Positions 1 through 7,407 of a stretch of 13,988 nt of DNA are shown here, piece by piece. The DNA comes from CAYVKM01 sp964452045 (GTDB taxonomy: Bacteria > Calditrichota > Calditrichia > RBG-13-44-9): NCBI GenBank assembly GCA_964452045.1, contig CAYVKM010000094.1, positions 1 through 13,988 on the forward strand, given 5' to 3'. The notes under the pieces were generated by a model. The model saw nothing but the letters and a program-made list of their open reading frames with translations, made no database searches and was not told where the DNA came from. The translations under genes were made by a program, and so were the position numbers. Numbering within the stretch: position 1 is the stretch's first letter; the number at the start of each line of letters is the position of its first letter.

Positions 1-121
1 CATTGAACTTCATTTATTCTCACTAATCCGTAAACACATGGCTAAGACAACACATTTTATAATATAAATTGAATTAGGAAGTTTAATTAATAGATTGGTT
101 TTCGAAAATTGATTATAGACC

Positions 122-2230
122 ATGATTGCACCATCGCAAAAATGTAAAGCAAAAACTCGAAAACATAAAGATTGCAGAAACCGGGCAATCAAAGGAACTA
201 ATTATTGCTATGTCCACAGTTTTGGAAAATTTAAGAAAATACCATTATTAAAAAACCCAAATATTCATCTCTTTGGTTTGCTTTTGACAATTTTACTGTG
301 GATTATCGGTCAAATGATTGGTGCAACAAAAGCTAACCAAAATAAGATATTGAATGGTCAGGAGGAAATAAAAAATATTATAAAAATATCAGATACTAAA
401 CAGTCTGATACTCAAATAATCCCATTTACAAGAACAGATAGTTCATTTAATATATTGATTTTACCCTTTGAACCTTTGGAAGATTGTAAAATAAAGGAGA
501 GTAAAGTTGAGGAAACTCTTCGTAGGAGACTATTAGAGTTAAAAGAAGAGAAAAAAATGAACATACAAGTAAAAATTGATACAAATCAATTGTGTCCGAC
601 AACATTTGAGGAAGGAAGGAAGATCGGTAAAAAATTTGGTGCAGATTTAGTTGTTTGGGGTGACTACTTTGAAAAGTGTTTTCCAGATACGGATATTGCT
701 TGTCTGAAATATTACTATTTAAAAGATACTACATACAATATTAAATCATTTGGAAAAACCGGATATGAAAAGATCGAAAGCATGGTTGATTTAAAAAAGG
801 GATATTTACAAAATGATTTAGATTATTTAATCTATTGGACACTTGGCATTGAAGCATATAATAGAAAAAAATATAATCAAGCTTTACAGTACTTTAAATT
901 TAATGGTAAAATAAAATCTAAAAATTATGATGATATTTTATTTTACTCTGCTAATTGTTACAACAATATAGGTTTGTATGATAGTTGTTTATTTACCTTA
1001 AATATTTTACTAGAGAGAAATAATTTGAATGAGGGAGCCCACTTTAATCTCGCAAAATTACTTATGGATCATTATGGAAGATATAGAGAAGCTGAATCAC
1101 ATTTTCTAAAGGCTATCAATATTAATCAAAATTTTTTTGAGGCTTACTCTGAACTTGCCTTCTTATATTACAATTACGATCAATATTATGACAAAGCAAA
1201 ACACCATCTTATAAAAGCTCTTCAAATTAATCCTAATTTTGCTGCGGCAGATAATAATCTGGCAATAATATATGAATCAAATTATCAAAATTTTGATAGT
1301 GCAAGAATTTATTATAAATCTGCTTTAAAAAATGATCCTGACATGATTGAAGCATATATAAATTTAGCAGATTTATATGAATCAAAACTTGATAGTTTTC
1401 AATTATCAAAAAGTTGTTATGAAAAAGCTTTAAAGATTGATGATAATAATCCAGAACTACATGCTTCTTATGGATTTGTTCTTCAAAAATACTATAAAGA
1501 TTATAAAAATGCAGAAAAGCAATATCTTGAGGCTCTTCAGTTAAATTCTAACTATGATAAACCTTACAATTATTTGGGAATTCTTTATATTGAACATTAT
1601 AAAGATAGAGATAAATCAAAAGAATATTACTTAAAAGCACTTACGATAAATGAAAATTTTTATGATGCTCATAACAATTTGGGTAATCTACTCATGAATT
1701 ATTTCAAGGATTATAAAAATGCAGAACTACATTTTCTGAGAGCAATTAAGATTGATTCTTCAAGATTTGAAGCAATATATAATTATGCCAGCCTTCTAAA
1801 GACTCAATATAGTAATTTTAGAAAAGCAAAAAAATATTATATAATGGCCGGTAAAATTGAACCTAATAATTATAAAATCTTTTATCAACTTGCTTTTATT
1901 TGTCATTTTCATTTACAGGAATTTTCTGAAGCAAAAAATTATTATGAAATTACAATCAAGTTATGTCCAAATCATTTAGATGCTAATTCAAACCTTGCTA
2001 TATTATATTCACAGAAATTGAACAAGCCTGAAATTGCCAAGACATATTTTTTAAAAGCCTTAAAAATTGATTCATCAAATTATCAAATGGTTTATAATTA
2101 CGCCTATTTTTTAAGGATCTATGATGGTAATGTTAAAGAAGCACGAAAATACTATTTGAATGCCTGTATGATTTACCCAAATCTAAAAACATTAAAGAAT
2201 GATTCTTTATTTCAACTTGATGATAATTAA
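122..2230 (+). CDS. Membrane-anchored TPR protein with N-terminal Cys/His knuckle
   Basis: The 702-residue protein has four parts. Residues 8-32 hold C8, C18, C29 and H32 spaced like the short zinc-binding knuckles (CxxH ending in YCxxH) of DUF5763-like proteins. Residues about 48-68 form one hydrophobic helix. Residues about 107-190 (starting FNILILPFEPL, with a GADLVVWGDY stretch) resemble the alpha/beta TolB-N/FlgO-like domain that often precedes TPRs. From about residue 225 the protein is TPR: two ordinary units, then eleven units of exactly 35 residues (310-694) with the pattern LxxLYxxxYxDYxxAExxYLKALxI. If the helix is a signal anchor, the repeats lie outside the membrane and the knuckle inside. 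Role is probably protein-protein scaffolding; no partner can be named. Start is the first ATG; no good Shine-Dalgarno precedes it. Architecture is clear, function unknown. Confidence 0.9.
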   Translation: MIAPSQKCKAKTRKHKDCRNRAIKGTNYCYVHSFGKFKKIPLLKNPNIHLFGLLLTILLWIIGQMIGATKANQNKILNGQEEIKNIIKISDTKQSDTQIIPFTRTDSSFNILILPFEPLEDCKIKESKVEETLRRRLLELKEEKKMNIQVKIDTNQLCPTTFEEGRKIGKKFGADLVVWGDYFEKCFPDTDIACLKYYYLKDTTYNIKSFGKTGYEKIESMVDLKKGYLQNDLDYLIYWTLGIEAYNRKKYNQALQYFKFNGKIKSKNYDDILFYSANCYNNIGLYDSCLFTLNILLERNNLNEGAHFNLAKLLMDHYGRYREAESHFLKAININQNFFEAYSELAFLYYNYDQYYDKAKHHLIKALQINPNFAAADNNLAIIYESNYQNFDSARIYYKSALKNDPDMIEAYINLADLYESKLDSFQLSKSCYEKALKIDDNNPELHASYGFVLQKYYKDYKNAEKQYLEALQLNSNYDKPYNYLGILYIEHYKDRDKSKEYYLKALTINENFYDAHNNLGNLLMNYFKDYKNAELHFLRAIKIDSSRFEAIYNYASLLKTQYSNFRKAKKYYIMAGKIEPNNYKIFYQLAFICHFHLQEFSEAKNYYEITIKLCPNHLDANSNLAILYSQKLNKPEIAKTYFLKALKIDSSNYQMVYNYAYFLRIYDGNVKEARKYYLNACMIYPNLKTLKNDSLFQLDDN

Positions 2231-2250
2231 GAAGTTTTATTAGACACAAT

Positions 2251-2264
2251 GATTATATATAATC
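2251..2264. terminator. AT-rich palindrome after the TPR gene, possible weak terminator
   Basis: GATTATATATAATC is a perfect 14-bp palindrome starting 20 nt after the TPR stop. It is followed by a T-rich stretch (TTAAGTTTCTTTCT) but not a clean T-run. It could be a weak terminator; in DNA this AT-rich it could also be chance. Confidence 0.25.
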
Positions 2265-2323
2265 TTAAGTTTCTTTCTATACGATTTTGTATATTCAGGA
2301 AACGGTTTGTATTTATTTGAATA

Positions 2324-2342
2324 GGTAAACTAATAGTAGACC
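2324..2342. promoter_or_regulatory. Distal palindromic operator of the AbiE operon (predicted)
   Basis: The 19-mer GGTAAACTAATAGTAGACC is an interrupted palindrome (GGT..ACTA.TAGT..ACC, 14 of 19 positions symmetric). A second copy with two differences starts 69 bp downstream. AbiEi antitoxins are known to repress their own operon by binding inverted repeats in the promoter, so this is the expected site type. A TATAAT at 2349-2354 lies 6 bp after it and could be the -10 box, but no convincing -35 is visible. Confidence 0.65.
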
Positions 2343-2392
2343 GATTAGTATAATTATAAACCAAGTAAAAGAGTTTAAAATTGATCTAAGAA

Positions 2393-2411
2393 GGTAAACT
2401 AAGAGTAGACT
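2393..2411. promoter_or_regulatory. Proximal palindromic operator of the AbiE operon (predicted)
   Basis: GGTAAACTAAGAGTAGACT repeats the distal operator with changes at two positions, keeping the GGT..ACTA left half intact. It ends 4 bp before the abiEi ATG, so a bound protein would cover the region where a ribosome would load as well as the promoter-proximal transcript. Confidence 0.65.
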
Positions 2412-2415
2412 AACT

Positions 2416-3165
2416 ATGGAAAAAATAAACCAGTTAATTCAAAACTGGCCGAAAGGAACTGTTTATACCTCAGCTTTCCTTAAAAAAAAAGGTTTTTCTA
2501 AACAACTCATCAATCGTTATAAAAAAAGCGGTTGGCTGGAGGCTGTAGGCAGAGGTGCCTATATTCCCAGGAATGTAGAAGTAGATTGGGTTGGAGGTGT
2601 TTATGCCTTACAGCAACAATTGAATTTACCAGTTTATGTAGGAGGTAAAACAGCTCTTGTCTTAAAAGGGCAAAGTCACTTTATAACGCAGGAATTGACA
2701 ACAGCATTCTTGTATGGTTTGTCTAAAACCGGGTTTCCCGGATGGTTTCTCAATTATAACTGGAATGTTAATCTTCACATCGTCCATAGAAATCTGTTTT
2801 CCGGTAAATTGGAGAACACTTTTTCGGACTATTTTCATAAAGATTTTACGATTCGAATCTCTTCGCCGGAACGAGCTACCCTGGAAATGGTAGATCAGAT
2901 TCCGGGAAAACAGACATTTCAAGAAGCTTTTTTGCTAATGGAAAATCTGATTACCTTACGTCCTAATATTATACAGCTATTATTGGAGAATTGTCGATCT
3001 GTAAAAGCTAAAAGGTTATTTCTGTATATGGCGGAAAAACAAAAGCATGCCTGGTTTAAAAAAATATCAATACAGAAAGTTAATCTGGGTAAAGGCAAAA
3101 GATCTATTATAAAAAATGGTCGGCTTGATAATAAATATCAGATAACTATTCCTGCAGAGCTTTAA
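2416..3165 (+). CDS. abiEi: AbiEi-family antitoxin (type IV toxin-antitoxin)
   Basis: The 249-residue protein is predicted to be the antitoxin and autorepressor of the AbiE pair. Residues about 1-52 form a winged-helix domain: an HTH with FLKKKGFSKQLINRYKKSGW, then the wing LEAVGRGAYI. The rest matches the conserved AbiEi C-terminal domain, including GGKTALVLKGQSHFI at about 77-90 and SSPERATLEMVDQIP at about 149-163. It lies 2 nt upstream of an AbiEii-type nucleotidyltransferase. Family knowledge: AbiE antitoxins bind inverted repeats in their promoter and counter the toxin without the lasting protein complex of type II systems. The two palindromic 19-mers upstream fit this. Length and both domains look complete, so the gene is probably functional. 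Confidence 0.9.
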   Translation: MEKINQLIQNWPKGTVYTSAFLKKKGFSKQLINRYKKSGWLEAVGRGAYIPRNVEVDWVGGVYALQQQLNLPVYVGGKTALVLKGQSHFITQELTTAFLYGLSKTGFPGWFLNYNWNVNLHIVHRNLFSGKLENTFSDYFHKDFTIRISSPERATLEMVDQIPGKQTFQEAFLLMENLITLRPNIIQLLLENCRSVKAKRLFLYMAEKQKHAWFKKISIQKVNLGKGKRSIIKNGRLDNKYQITIPAEL

Positions 3166-3167
3166 CG

Positions 3168-4097
3168 GTGAAAGATAGCATTTATTTTAAGCAGGCTGAT
3201 TTATTGTTGGAAATTCTCCCGCTTATTGATATGGATAAGGACTTTGCGATTAAAGGTGGAACAGCAATCAATTTTTTTGTAAGAGATTTTCCCAGACTGT
3301 CTGTTGATATCGACTTGACTTATTTGCCGGTTAACACCAGAACATCTGCACTTGATGATATTCATAATAAAATGATTAATCTAAAAAAAAGAATAGAAAA
3401 ACGTTTTTCGAATTCCAGAATTTCATCGAAATCAAAAGAAGATAAAGTATATGGTTTGGTTGTAAATATTGGGGATCTTCCAATAAAAATAGAACCTAAC
3501 TTGGTAATACGGGGAACCGTATTTGAACCATTAACTAGGTCTTTGGTGCCAAAAGCCAGCAATTACTTTGAGAAATTCGTAGAAGCCCAAATACTGTCTA
3601 TTCCAGATCTGTATGGTGGAAAAATCTGTGCAGCACTGGACCGGCAACATCCCCGGGATCTGTTCGATGTTAAATTGCTAATGGGGTATGAAGGTATAAC
3701 CGAAGAAATCAAACAGGCATTCATCATTTATTTATTGAGTCATCCAAGACCAATAATAGAATTGCTGAATCCTAGCTTGAAAGATATAACTAAAACATTT
3801 ATCAATGAATTCCAGGGAATGACAATCAATCCTATATCATTAGATGACTTACTCGAAACCCGTGATGAGTTAATTAGGCAGGTTAATCGATCCCTGAATG
3901 AAGAAAACCGAATATTTATTGCATCATTTAAAAATAAAAAACCAGATTGGCAATTGTTTCCACTTTCGAATGTGCGCAAACTTCCGGCAATACAATGGAA
4001 ATTGCTAAATTTGAGGAGAATGGAAAAAAGCAAACACAAAGAGGCTTTAATTAAATTACTAAATTTTTTAGAAGTCGATCCCAATCGTGTTTTTTGA
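3168..4097 (+). CDS. abiEii: AbiEii/AbiGii-family nucleotidyltransferase toxin
   Basis: The 309-residue protein is a DNA polymerase beta-like nucleotidyltransferase. Motif I is present as GG (30-31) followed by RLSVDIDL with D47 and D49, the metal-binding pair. K107/E109 (IKIEPN) follow, then GGKICAALDRQHPRDLFD at 150-167 with K152, D158, R163 and D164, the usual AbiEii block. Family knowledge: AbiEii-type toxins are GTP-binding nucleotidyltransferases, and relatives of the MenA type add nucleotides to tRNA 3' ends and stop translation. The gene starts with GTG, 2 nt after the antitoxin stop, with only a weak ribosome site inside the antitoxin end, so its translation probably depends on antitoxin translation. 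All core catalytic residues are present, so it should be active. Confidence 0.92.
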   Translation: MKDSIYFKQADLLLEILPLIDMDKDFAIKGGTAINFFVRDFPRLSVDIDLTYLPVNTRTSALDDIHNKMINLKKRIEKRFSNSRISSKSKEDKVYGLVVNIGDLPIKIEPNLVIRGTVFEPLTRSLVPKASNYFEKFVEAQILSIPDLYGGKICAALDRQHPRDLFDVKLLMGYEGITEEIKQAFIIYLLSHPRPIIELLNPSLKDITKTFINEFQGMTINPISLDDLLETRDELIRQVNRSLNEENRIFIASFKNKKPDWQLFPLSNVRKLPAIQWKLLNLRRMEKSKHKEALIKLLNFLEVDPNRVF

Positions 4098-4103
4098 TTT
4101 TTA

Positions 4104-4173
4104 TATTAACCTGGTCGACTTAAATGACATTATAATTATAATTCAAAAAATCACTAGTAAAAATTTGTTAGAT
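4104..4173 (-). repeat. Degenerate attC-like site at the left end of the minus-strand array
   Basis: On the minus strand, ATCTAAC (a perfect RYYYAAC R'' box, 4167-4173) is followed about 70 nt later by GTTAATA (4104-4110), which fits GTTRRRY except for its last base. The R''-side arm reads TAAC, AAAT, then TTTTACTAGTGA, resembling the arm of the 5210-5339 site (GCATTTACTCTGA). A perfect palindrome, ATTATAATTATAAT (4129-4142), sits in the loop. Arm pairing is weak, so this is only a candidate. It lies between the convergent AbiE operon and the VOC remnant, where an array would end. Confidence 0.35.
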
Positions 4174-4224
4174 TCCTTGCTTGATTGATTATGCAAACTT
4201 CAGTATGGTCTATGTAAAACCCCT

Positions 4225-4476
4225 CTAGACATGCTGATCAACCAGGATCGGATTTCCATCCGGATCCACCGCCATAAAACTTGCCGGTCCGGTGCTGGTT
4301 TCATCGGCTTCGCTCACCAGCTGCACACCCTGCGCTTTCAGTTTGCGCTGCAACTCACGAACGTCGGTAAATTTATCCAGTTTATTGGCATTGCTGTCCC
4401 ATCCCGGATTAAAGGTCAAAATGTTCTTTTCGAACATCCCCTGAAAAAGACCGATAACATGATTGGTGTTCTTAAG
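4225..4476 (-). pseudogene. 5'-truncated glyoxalase/VOC-family gene remnant
   Basis: The frame encodes the C-terminal half of a glyoxalase/bleomycin-resistance (VOC) domain: LKNTNHVIGLFQGMFEKN, then ILTFNPGWD, FTDVRELQRKLKAQGV, DETSTGPASF and the end DPDGNPILVDQHV. The ATG at 4435-4437 lies inside the conserved domain, which continues upstream in frame to about 4476 and then meets a stop at 4489-4491. The N-terminal beta-alpha unit and start are therefore missing. By eye the fragment is about half G+C, far richer than the flanks, which suggests recent arrival followed by truncation. A stable metal-binding VOC enzyme is unlikely from this half domain. Confidence 0.8.
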
Positions 4477-4699
4477 GGTGTGTGTGAATTAAAGACCTAT
4501 TCCTATATTATTTCGGGATTAAATATTATTTTGAGGAAGCTAAAAAATTTACAGGCGTGTTATTAAAGAAGGAAAAAAGGAAGTTAAAGTGGGGTAACGA
4601 GAATTTGTCAAAAAGTTGTTGGCGAAATCGTATTTAAGATTATTATTCAGGGAAAAGTATTGTATTTAAGCAGTTATGGTTCTTCTTTTATTTAAGGCG
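4477..4699. other. Intergenic stretch without a recognisable gene
   Basis: Upstream of the VOC remnant there is an AT-rich stretch with no convincing gene on either strand. On the plus strand a short open stretch reads like coding (YYFGIKYYFEEAKKF) but has no start and no family resemblance. It may be decayed sequence at the point where the VOC gene was cut. Confidence 0.5.
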
Positions 4700-4765
4700 G
4701 GAATACTTTTTACGCTTGCCTGTCCCGATTTTTCGGGGACTTTTTAGGGCAAATATTAGTTAGCC
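4700..4765 (-). repeat. attC-like hairpin at the 3' end of the RidA unit
   Basis: On the minus strand GGCTAAC (4759-4765), which contains the RidA stop codon, acts as an R''-like box and is followed by the 4-nt spacer TAAT. Two nested stems follow: TTGCC (4716-4720) with GGCAA (4748-4752), and GTCCCGA (4722-4728) with TCGGGGAC (4733-4740, one bulged G). The far R' box is poor (GTATTCC, 4700-4706). On the plus strand the inner hairpin is followed by TTTTT, so it could also act as a terminator in that direction. Weaker than the other sites. Confidence 0.45.
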
Positions 4766-5164
4766 CTCATTTGAAGTAATTGCATCAGCTTCTATTTCTA
4801 CCAGCCATTCAGGATTGACAAATCGGGAAACTTCCAGTATGGTACAGGCAGGACGAATGTCTTTAAAGTACTCGCCATGTACTTCTGCTATTACTTTCCA
4901 GTCGTCTATTCTTGTGAGAAAAAGCCTTGTTCGTATCACATCATTTAAATCTGCACCTGCTTTTTGTAATGCTTCGTGGATGATGTTGATACAATGTTCA
5001 GCTTGCATTTTTGGATCTCCAACTCCAATAGTTTTGCCATCAGGTCCAATTGGTGCAGTTCCGGAAACTGCAATGAAATTACCGATTCTAACAGCCCGGG
5101 AAATTCCTACGATGGGTTCATACGGACTACCCGAGGATACATTTTGCCTATTTAGATTCTTCAT
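4760..5164 (-). CDS. RidA/YjgF-family protein lacking the catalytic arginine
   Basis: The 134-residue protein covers a full RidA/YjgF/UK114 chorismate-mutase-like fold, which normally forms trimers. Recognisable parts are IGNFIAVSGTAPIGPDGK (28-44), DVIRTRLFLTRIDDW (75-89) and LVEIEADAI near the end. In classical RidA the PAR(S/T) motif supplies the arginine that binds the imine substrate carboxylate. Here that position reads RPACT, so C107 replaces the arginine, while the later glutamate (E123) remains. 2-Iminobutanoate deaminase activity is therefore doubtful and it belongs with the arginine-less Rid subgroups of unknown substrate. ATAGG precedes the ATG. The stop codon lies inside the R''-like box of an attC-like hairpin, and a perfect R' box (GTTAGGC) lies upstream, so this is probably a cassette gene. 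Confidence 0.85.
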   Translation of the reverse strand: MKNLNRQNVSSGSPYEPIVGISRAVRIGNFIAVSGTAPIGPDGKTIGVGDPKMQAEHCINIIHEALQKAGADLNDVIRTRLFLTRIDDWKVIAEVHGEYFKDIRPACTILEVSRFVNPEWLVEIEADAITSNEG

Positions 5165-5209
5165 AAAATTACCTATGTAAAATCAGTTGTTTATATTTAA
5201 CGAAATACA

Positions 5210-5339
5210 GCCTAACGTTTGAAATATTCTGCGCCGACCTTTACGCATCCATGCATCAATAATTATAATATTTTGAAATAAAAACTAAACTCTGTATCAA
5301 ATGAAGGTTAAGGCGTCAGAGTAAATGCCATTGTTATAT
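5210..5339 (-). repeat. attC site of the S41 peptidase unit
   Basis: Minus strand: R'' TATAAC box (5333-5339), 4-nt spacer AATG, arm GCATTTACTCTGACGCC (5312-5328), a loop of about 75 nt, return arm TCTGCGCC (5228-5235), spacer, and R' GTTAGGC (5210-5216), a perfect GTTRRRY. The arms pair as TCTG-A-CGCC against TCTG-CGCC with one extrahelical A on the R'' side, as in attC sites. It separates the S41 and RidA genes; about 130 nt long, like the long Vibrio-type sites. Confidence 0.7.
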
Positions 5340-5346
5340 AGAGTGA

Positions 5347-6666
5347 TTAGTTATTTTCACGTTCTTTTATTGGATATTTATCGCCGTCATGGTCAAGATC
5401 ATATAAACCTGTCACTTTCCCTTTCTTATTACGCGTAAATTGAACTCTGTATTTATGTTCATTCACATCTTTATATTTGAAAAGATCATTCCCCATAGGC
5501 ACCATTTCCTGTATCAAAAAGTTTCTCCTCTGAAGCATTAACCTGCCGCAATCAAGGATAATTTCAATATTTTTATAAGTGCCAACATATTCGGAAAGTT
5601 TAATTTCATCAAGAGTTATGGGATTTAGATCTATCTCACAACCAGAAATTGTCCACTCAAGCATATACCTTTTTTTGCTATTTTTTTCAGTTGACAATAA
5701 ATTCTTAGCAGCTTCTAAATTAGCTACAATCAATGCTGTTTCTGATGATGTTTGAATATCAGGTATGATCCCATTAATAAAGTTCGTTTTCGAATATGGA
5801 TTTATTTCTGTTATATACGGAACTTTTAGATTAATTTGTAAATTAGGAAAGTTCATATATTTTACGCCGTGTACTCCTCCTCTCGTTTTTTGACCAATAA
5901 TCTTTGCCCTTCCTATTTGCTGTAACTGATATGCAAATATTTCTGCTGAAGAATAGGTAAAACTACTCATAAGGATGTAAATTGGTGCTTCAGTTATTCG
6001 TGGTCCTGGGACCCACTCTTGTGTCCATCTTTGTTCCGATACATTGTTCTTAAGAACAAAAGTATCTGTCATATGCGTGCTTTTATCAAAAAACCAACTA
6101 CTTAAAAATTGAGCCATCGCTTCATCGCCACCACCATTTAATCTAAGATCAATGATCAATGCATCGCAGTGAGCAACAAAATTCATTGCAGCTATTGCTG
6201 TTGGTCCTGCTGACCTGGGATTATTGAATGTAGTAAGGTTAATATAACCAATATTTCCAGGCAAGATTTCAACCTTTTGGAAGCCGTAATTATTTTCTGG
6301 AGTTCCCAATTTTATTTCGGCTAATAAGTCATCAGGAATCTTTTCATATGGATAAACTTTAATATGATCATCATTTGATTTTGAACGCAAATCTTTGGTT
6401 AGTTGAGATGTGAACTCATCAATATTTTTGAATTGCTCATATTCACCTTTTGTTTTTCTTTTGTTGATGTAATTTATCATCTCTACTGAAACTTCAGGCA
6501 ACGGATAGTATTCACTAAATATTTCTTCAATTTTTTCAATGATTGCCATGCGCATTTGGGTTGTAAGTGAATCATCTTTATTTGCTTGAGAAAATATACT
6601 AGCTTGAAAAATAAATTGAAACGATGTGATTATTAAAACCCAAAGAATTATGATCTTTGATCTCAT
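5347..6666 (-). CDS. Exported S41-family (IRBP-like) serine peptidase
   Basis: The 439-residue protein starts with a signal peptide (residues 1 to about 28, ending in SIFSQA). It has the helical IRBP/tail-specific-protease N-terminal region with DDHIKVYP (H101), the DLRLNGGG motif (173-180), the nucleophile block FTYSSAEIFAYQL (S239, followed by A241 and E242), and GRAKIIGQKTRGG (252-264). These are the hallmarks of the S41B branch. After about residue 340 comes an extra C-terminal domain of about 100 residues (LSEYVGTYKNIEI...) like the small beta domains appended to such Bacteroidota peptidases. Probable role is degradation of exported peptides; the substrate is unknown. AGGAAAG precedes the ATG. 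An attC site lies just after the stop; no clear one is visible on its 5' side. Confidence 0.88.
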   Translation of the reverse strand: MRSKIIILWVLIITSFQFIFQASIFSQANKDDSLTTQMRMAIIEKIEEIFSEYYPLPEVSVEMINYINKRKTKGEYEQFKNIDEFTSQLTKDLRSKSNDDHIKVYPYEKIPDDLLAEIKLGTPENNYGFQKVEILPGNIGYINLTTFNNPRSAGPTAIAAMNFVAHCDALIIDLRLNGGGDEAMAQFLSSWFFDKSTHMTDTFVLKNNVSEQRWTQEWVPGPRITEAPIYILMSSFTYSSAEIFAYQLQQIGRAKIIGQKTRGGVHGVKYMNFPNLQINLKVPYITEINPYSKTNFINGIIPDIQTSSETALIVANLEAAKNLLSTEKNSKKRYMLEWTISGCEIDLNPITLDEIKLSEYVGTYKNIEIILDCGRLMLQRRNFLIQEMVPMGNDLFKYKDVNEHKYRVQFTRNKKGKVTGLYDLDHDGDKYPIKERENN

Positions 6667-6797
6667 AGATCTTTCCTAATTAATATAGGATTTTAAATTT
6701 TTACATCACATAATGGTGGAGTATACTTATAATCCTTACACCACGAAATTGGAGTGACAACAACAATTTTTATATATCTTAAATTAATTATTTTTTA

Positions 6798-7226
6798 TCA
6801 ATCCGTTACATATAATATCAAGTTCATCTCAATACAATATTGTCTAATATCTTCGATGATTATTGTGGGAGGTAATTCCAAATTTTTATATTCGGCTTGC
6901 CAACACCTCTCTAACCAACCCTGACCAATCCAGGTGATATACTCACCTTCAGGAAACAGCTTCAAGATTTCTTTCAATTTTTTCTCACCTGTAATCACTA
7001 TTTTACTGGCAGTCACTTCCTCATATGTTTTTAATCGATTGGTCCCGATTAAGATTGAATATTTCCAGTGATCTTCAATTTTCCAACTATACAATTCCCA
7101 ACCTGATGCTGAATGCTCAATATTAATTATCGTATTTTGTGTAGGTATAATTTCAGAATTGTCTTTTGAACATCCGAATAAGAGAAGGGAATAAAATGAT
7201 AGAAAAATAATAAGTAAATTTTTCAT
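6798..7226 (-). CDS. Small predicted lipoprotein of unknown function
   Basis: The 142-residue protein has a basic start, a hydrophobic stretch and a lipobox LFGC with the lipidated Cys at 19, followed by SKDNSE. The mature part (about 120 residues) mixes beta-like and charged segments (ASGWELYSWKIEDHWKYSI, TYEEVTASKIVITGEKKL). It resembles no family I can name with confidence. GGAG lies about 10 nt before the ATG. The neighbours are a DinB-like gene upstream and an S41 peptidase downstream, both transcribed the same way. The upstream gap carries an attC-like remnant. Probably a cassette-borne envelope protein, but its own 3' attC is not recognisable. Confidence 0.75.
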   Translation of the reverse strand: MKNLLIIFLSFYSLLLFGCSKDNSEIIPTQNTIINIEHSASGWELYSWKIEDHWKYSILIGTNRLKTYEEVTASKIVITGEKKLKEILKLFPEGEYITWIGQGWLERCWQAEYKNLELPPTIIIEDIRQYCIEMNLILYVTD

Positions 7227-7320
7227 TTTCTTGTTACTCCTAATTTATCGCTGTTCAAAAAATCTTGATTATGACTTATTATTATTTTGTAAATGTATTT
7301 ATTGGATTGTATACGTAGTG

Positions 7321-7370
7321 AATAGGGTATAAGTTGCCCGAATGCGTTTACTAAGTTATGTTTTGTTAAC
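7321..7370. repeat. attC arm remnant upstream of the small lipoprotein gene
   Basis: Minus strand: GTTAAC (7365-7370), spacer AAAA, CATAACTTAG, which fits the R''-spacer-L'' pattern of the neighbouring sites but without the extrahelical base. No return arm is convincing. The stretch AATAGGGTATAA (7321-7332) also occurs, inverted, at the R'' end of the right-edge attC (complement of about 13961-13972). Probably a decayed site or a gene-less cassette relic. Confidence 0.35.
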
Positions 7371-7381
7371 TGTAAAAATTT

Positions 7382-7393
7382 AGATGATCATCT
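7382..7393. repeat. 12-bp perfect palindrome
   Basis: AGATGATCATCT is a perfect palindrome just inside the start of the small-lipoprotein unit, 15 nt from the DinB attC. It could be a protein-binding site or chance. Confidence 0.3.
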
Positions 7394-7407
7394 GAAAATT
7401 AAAAAAA

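Noticed and set aside
10..192. Minus-strand open frame of 60 codons at the left edge
   Set aside because: It overlaps the start of the TPR gene, looks like low-complexity AT-rich sequence, and has no ribosome site or recognisable motif.
4231..4566. Plus-strand open frame of 111 codons
   Set aside because: It is the antisense of the VOC remnant; the minus-strand frame carries the conserved VOC motifs.
4722..4745. Stand-alone terminator for a plus-strand gene
   Set aside because: The hairpin and T-run look right, but there is no plus-strand gene to terminate; it is better explained as part of the attC-like fold after RidA.
4815..5180. Plus-strand open frame of 121 codons
   Set aside because: Antisense of the RidA gene with no family resemblance.
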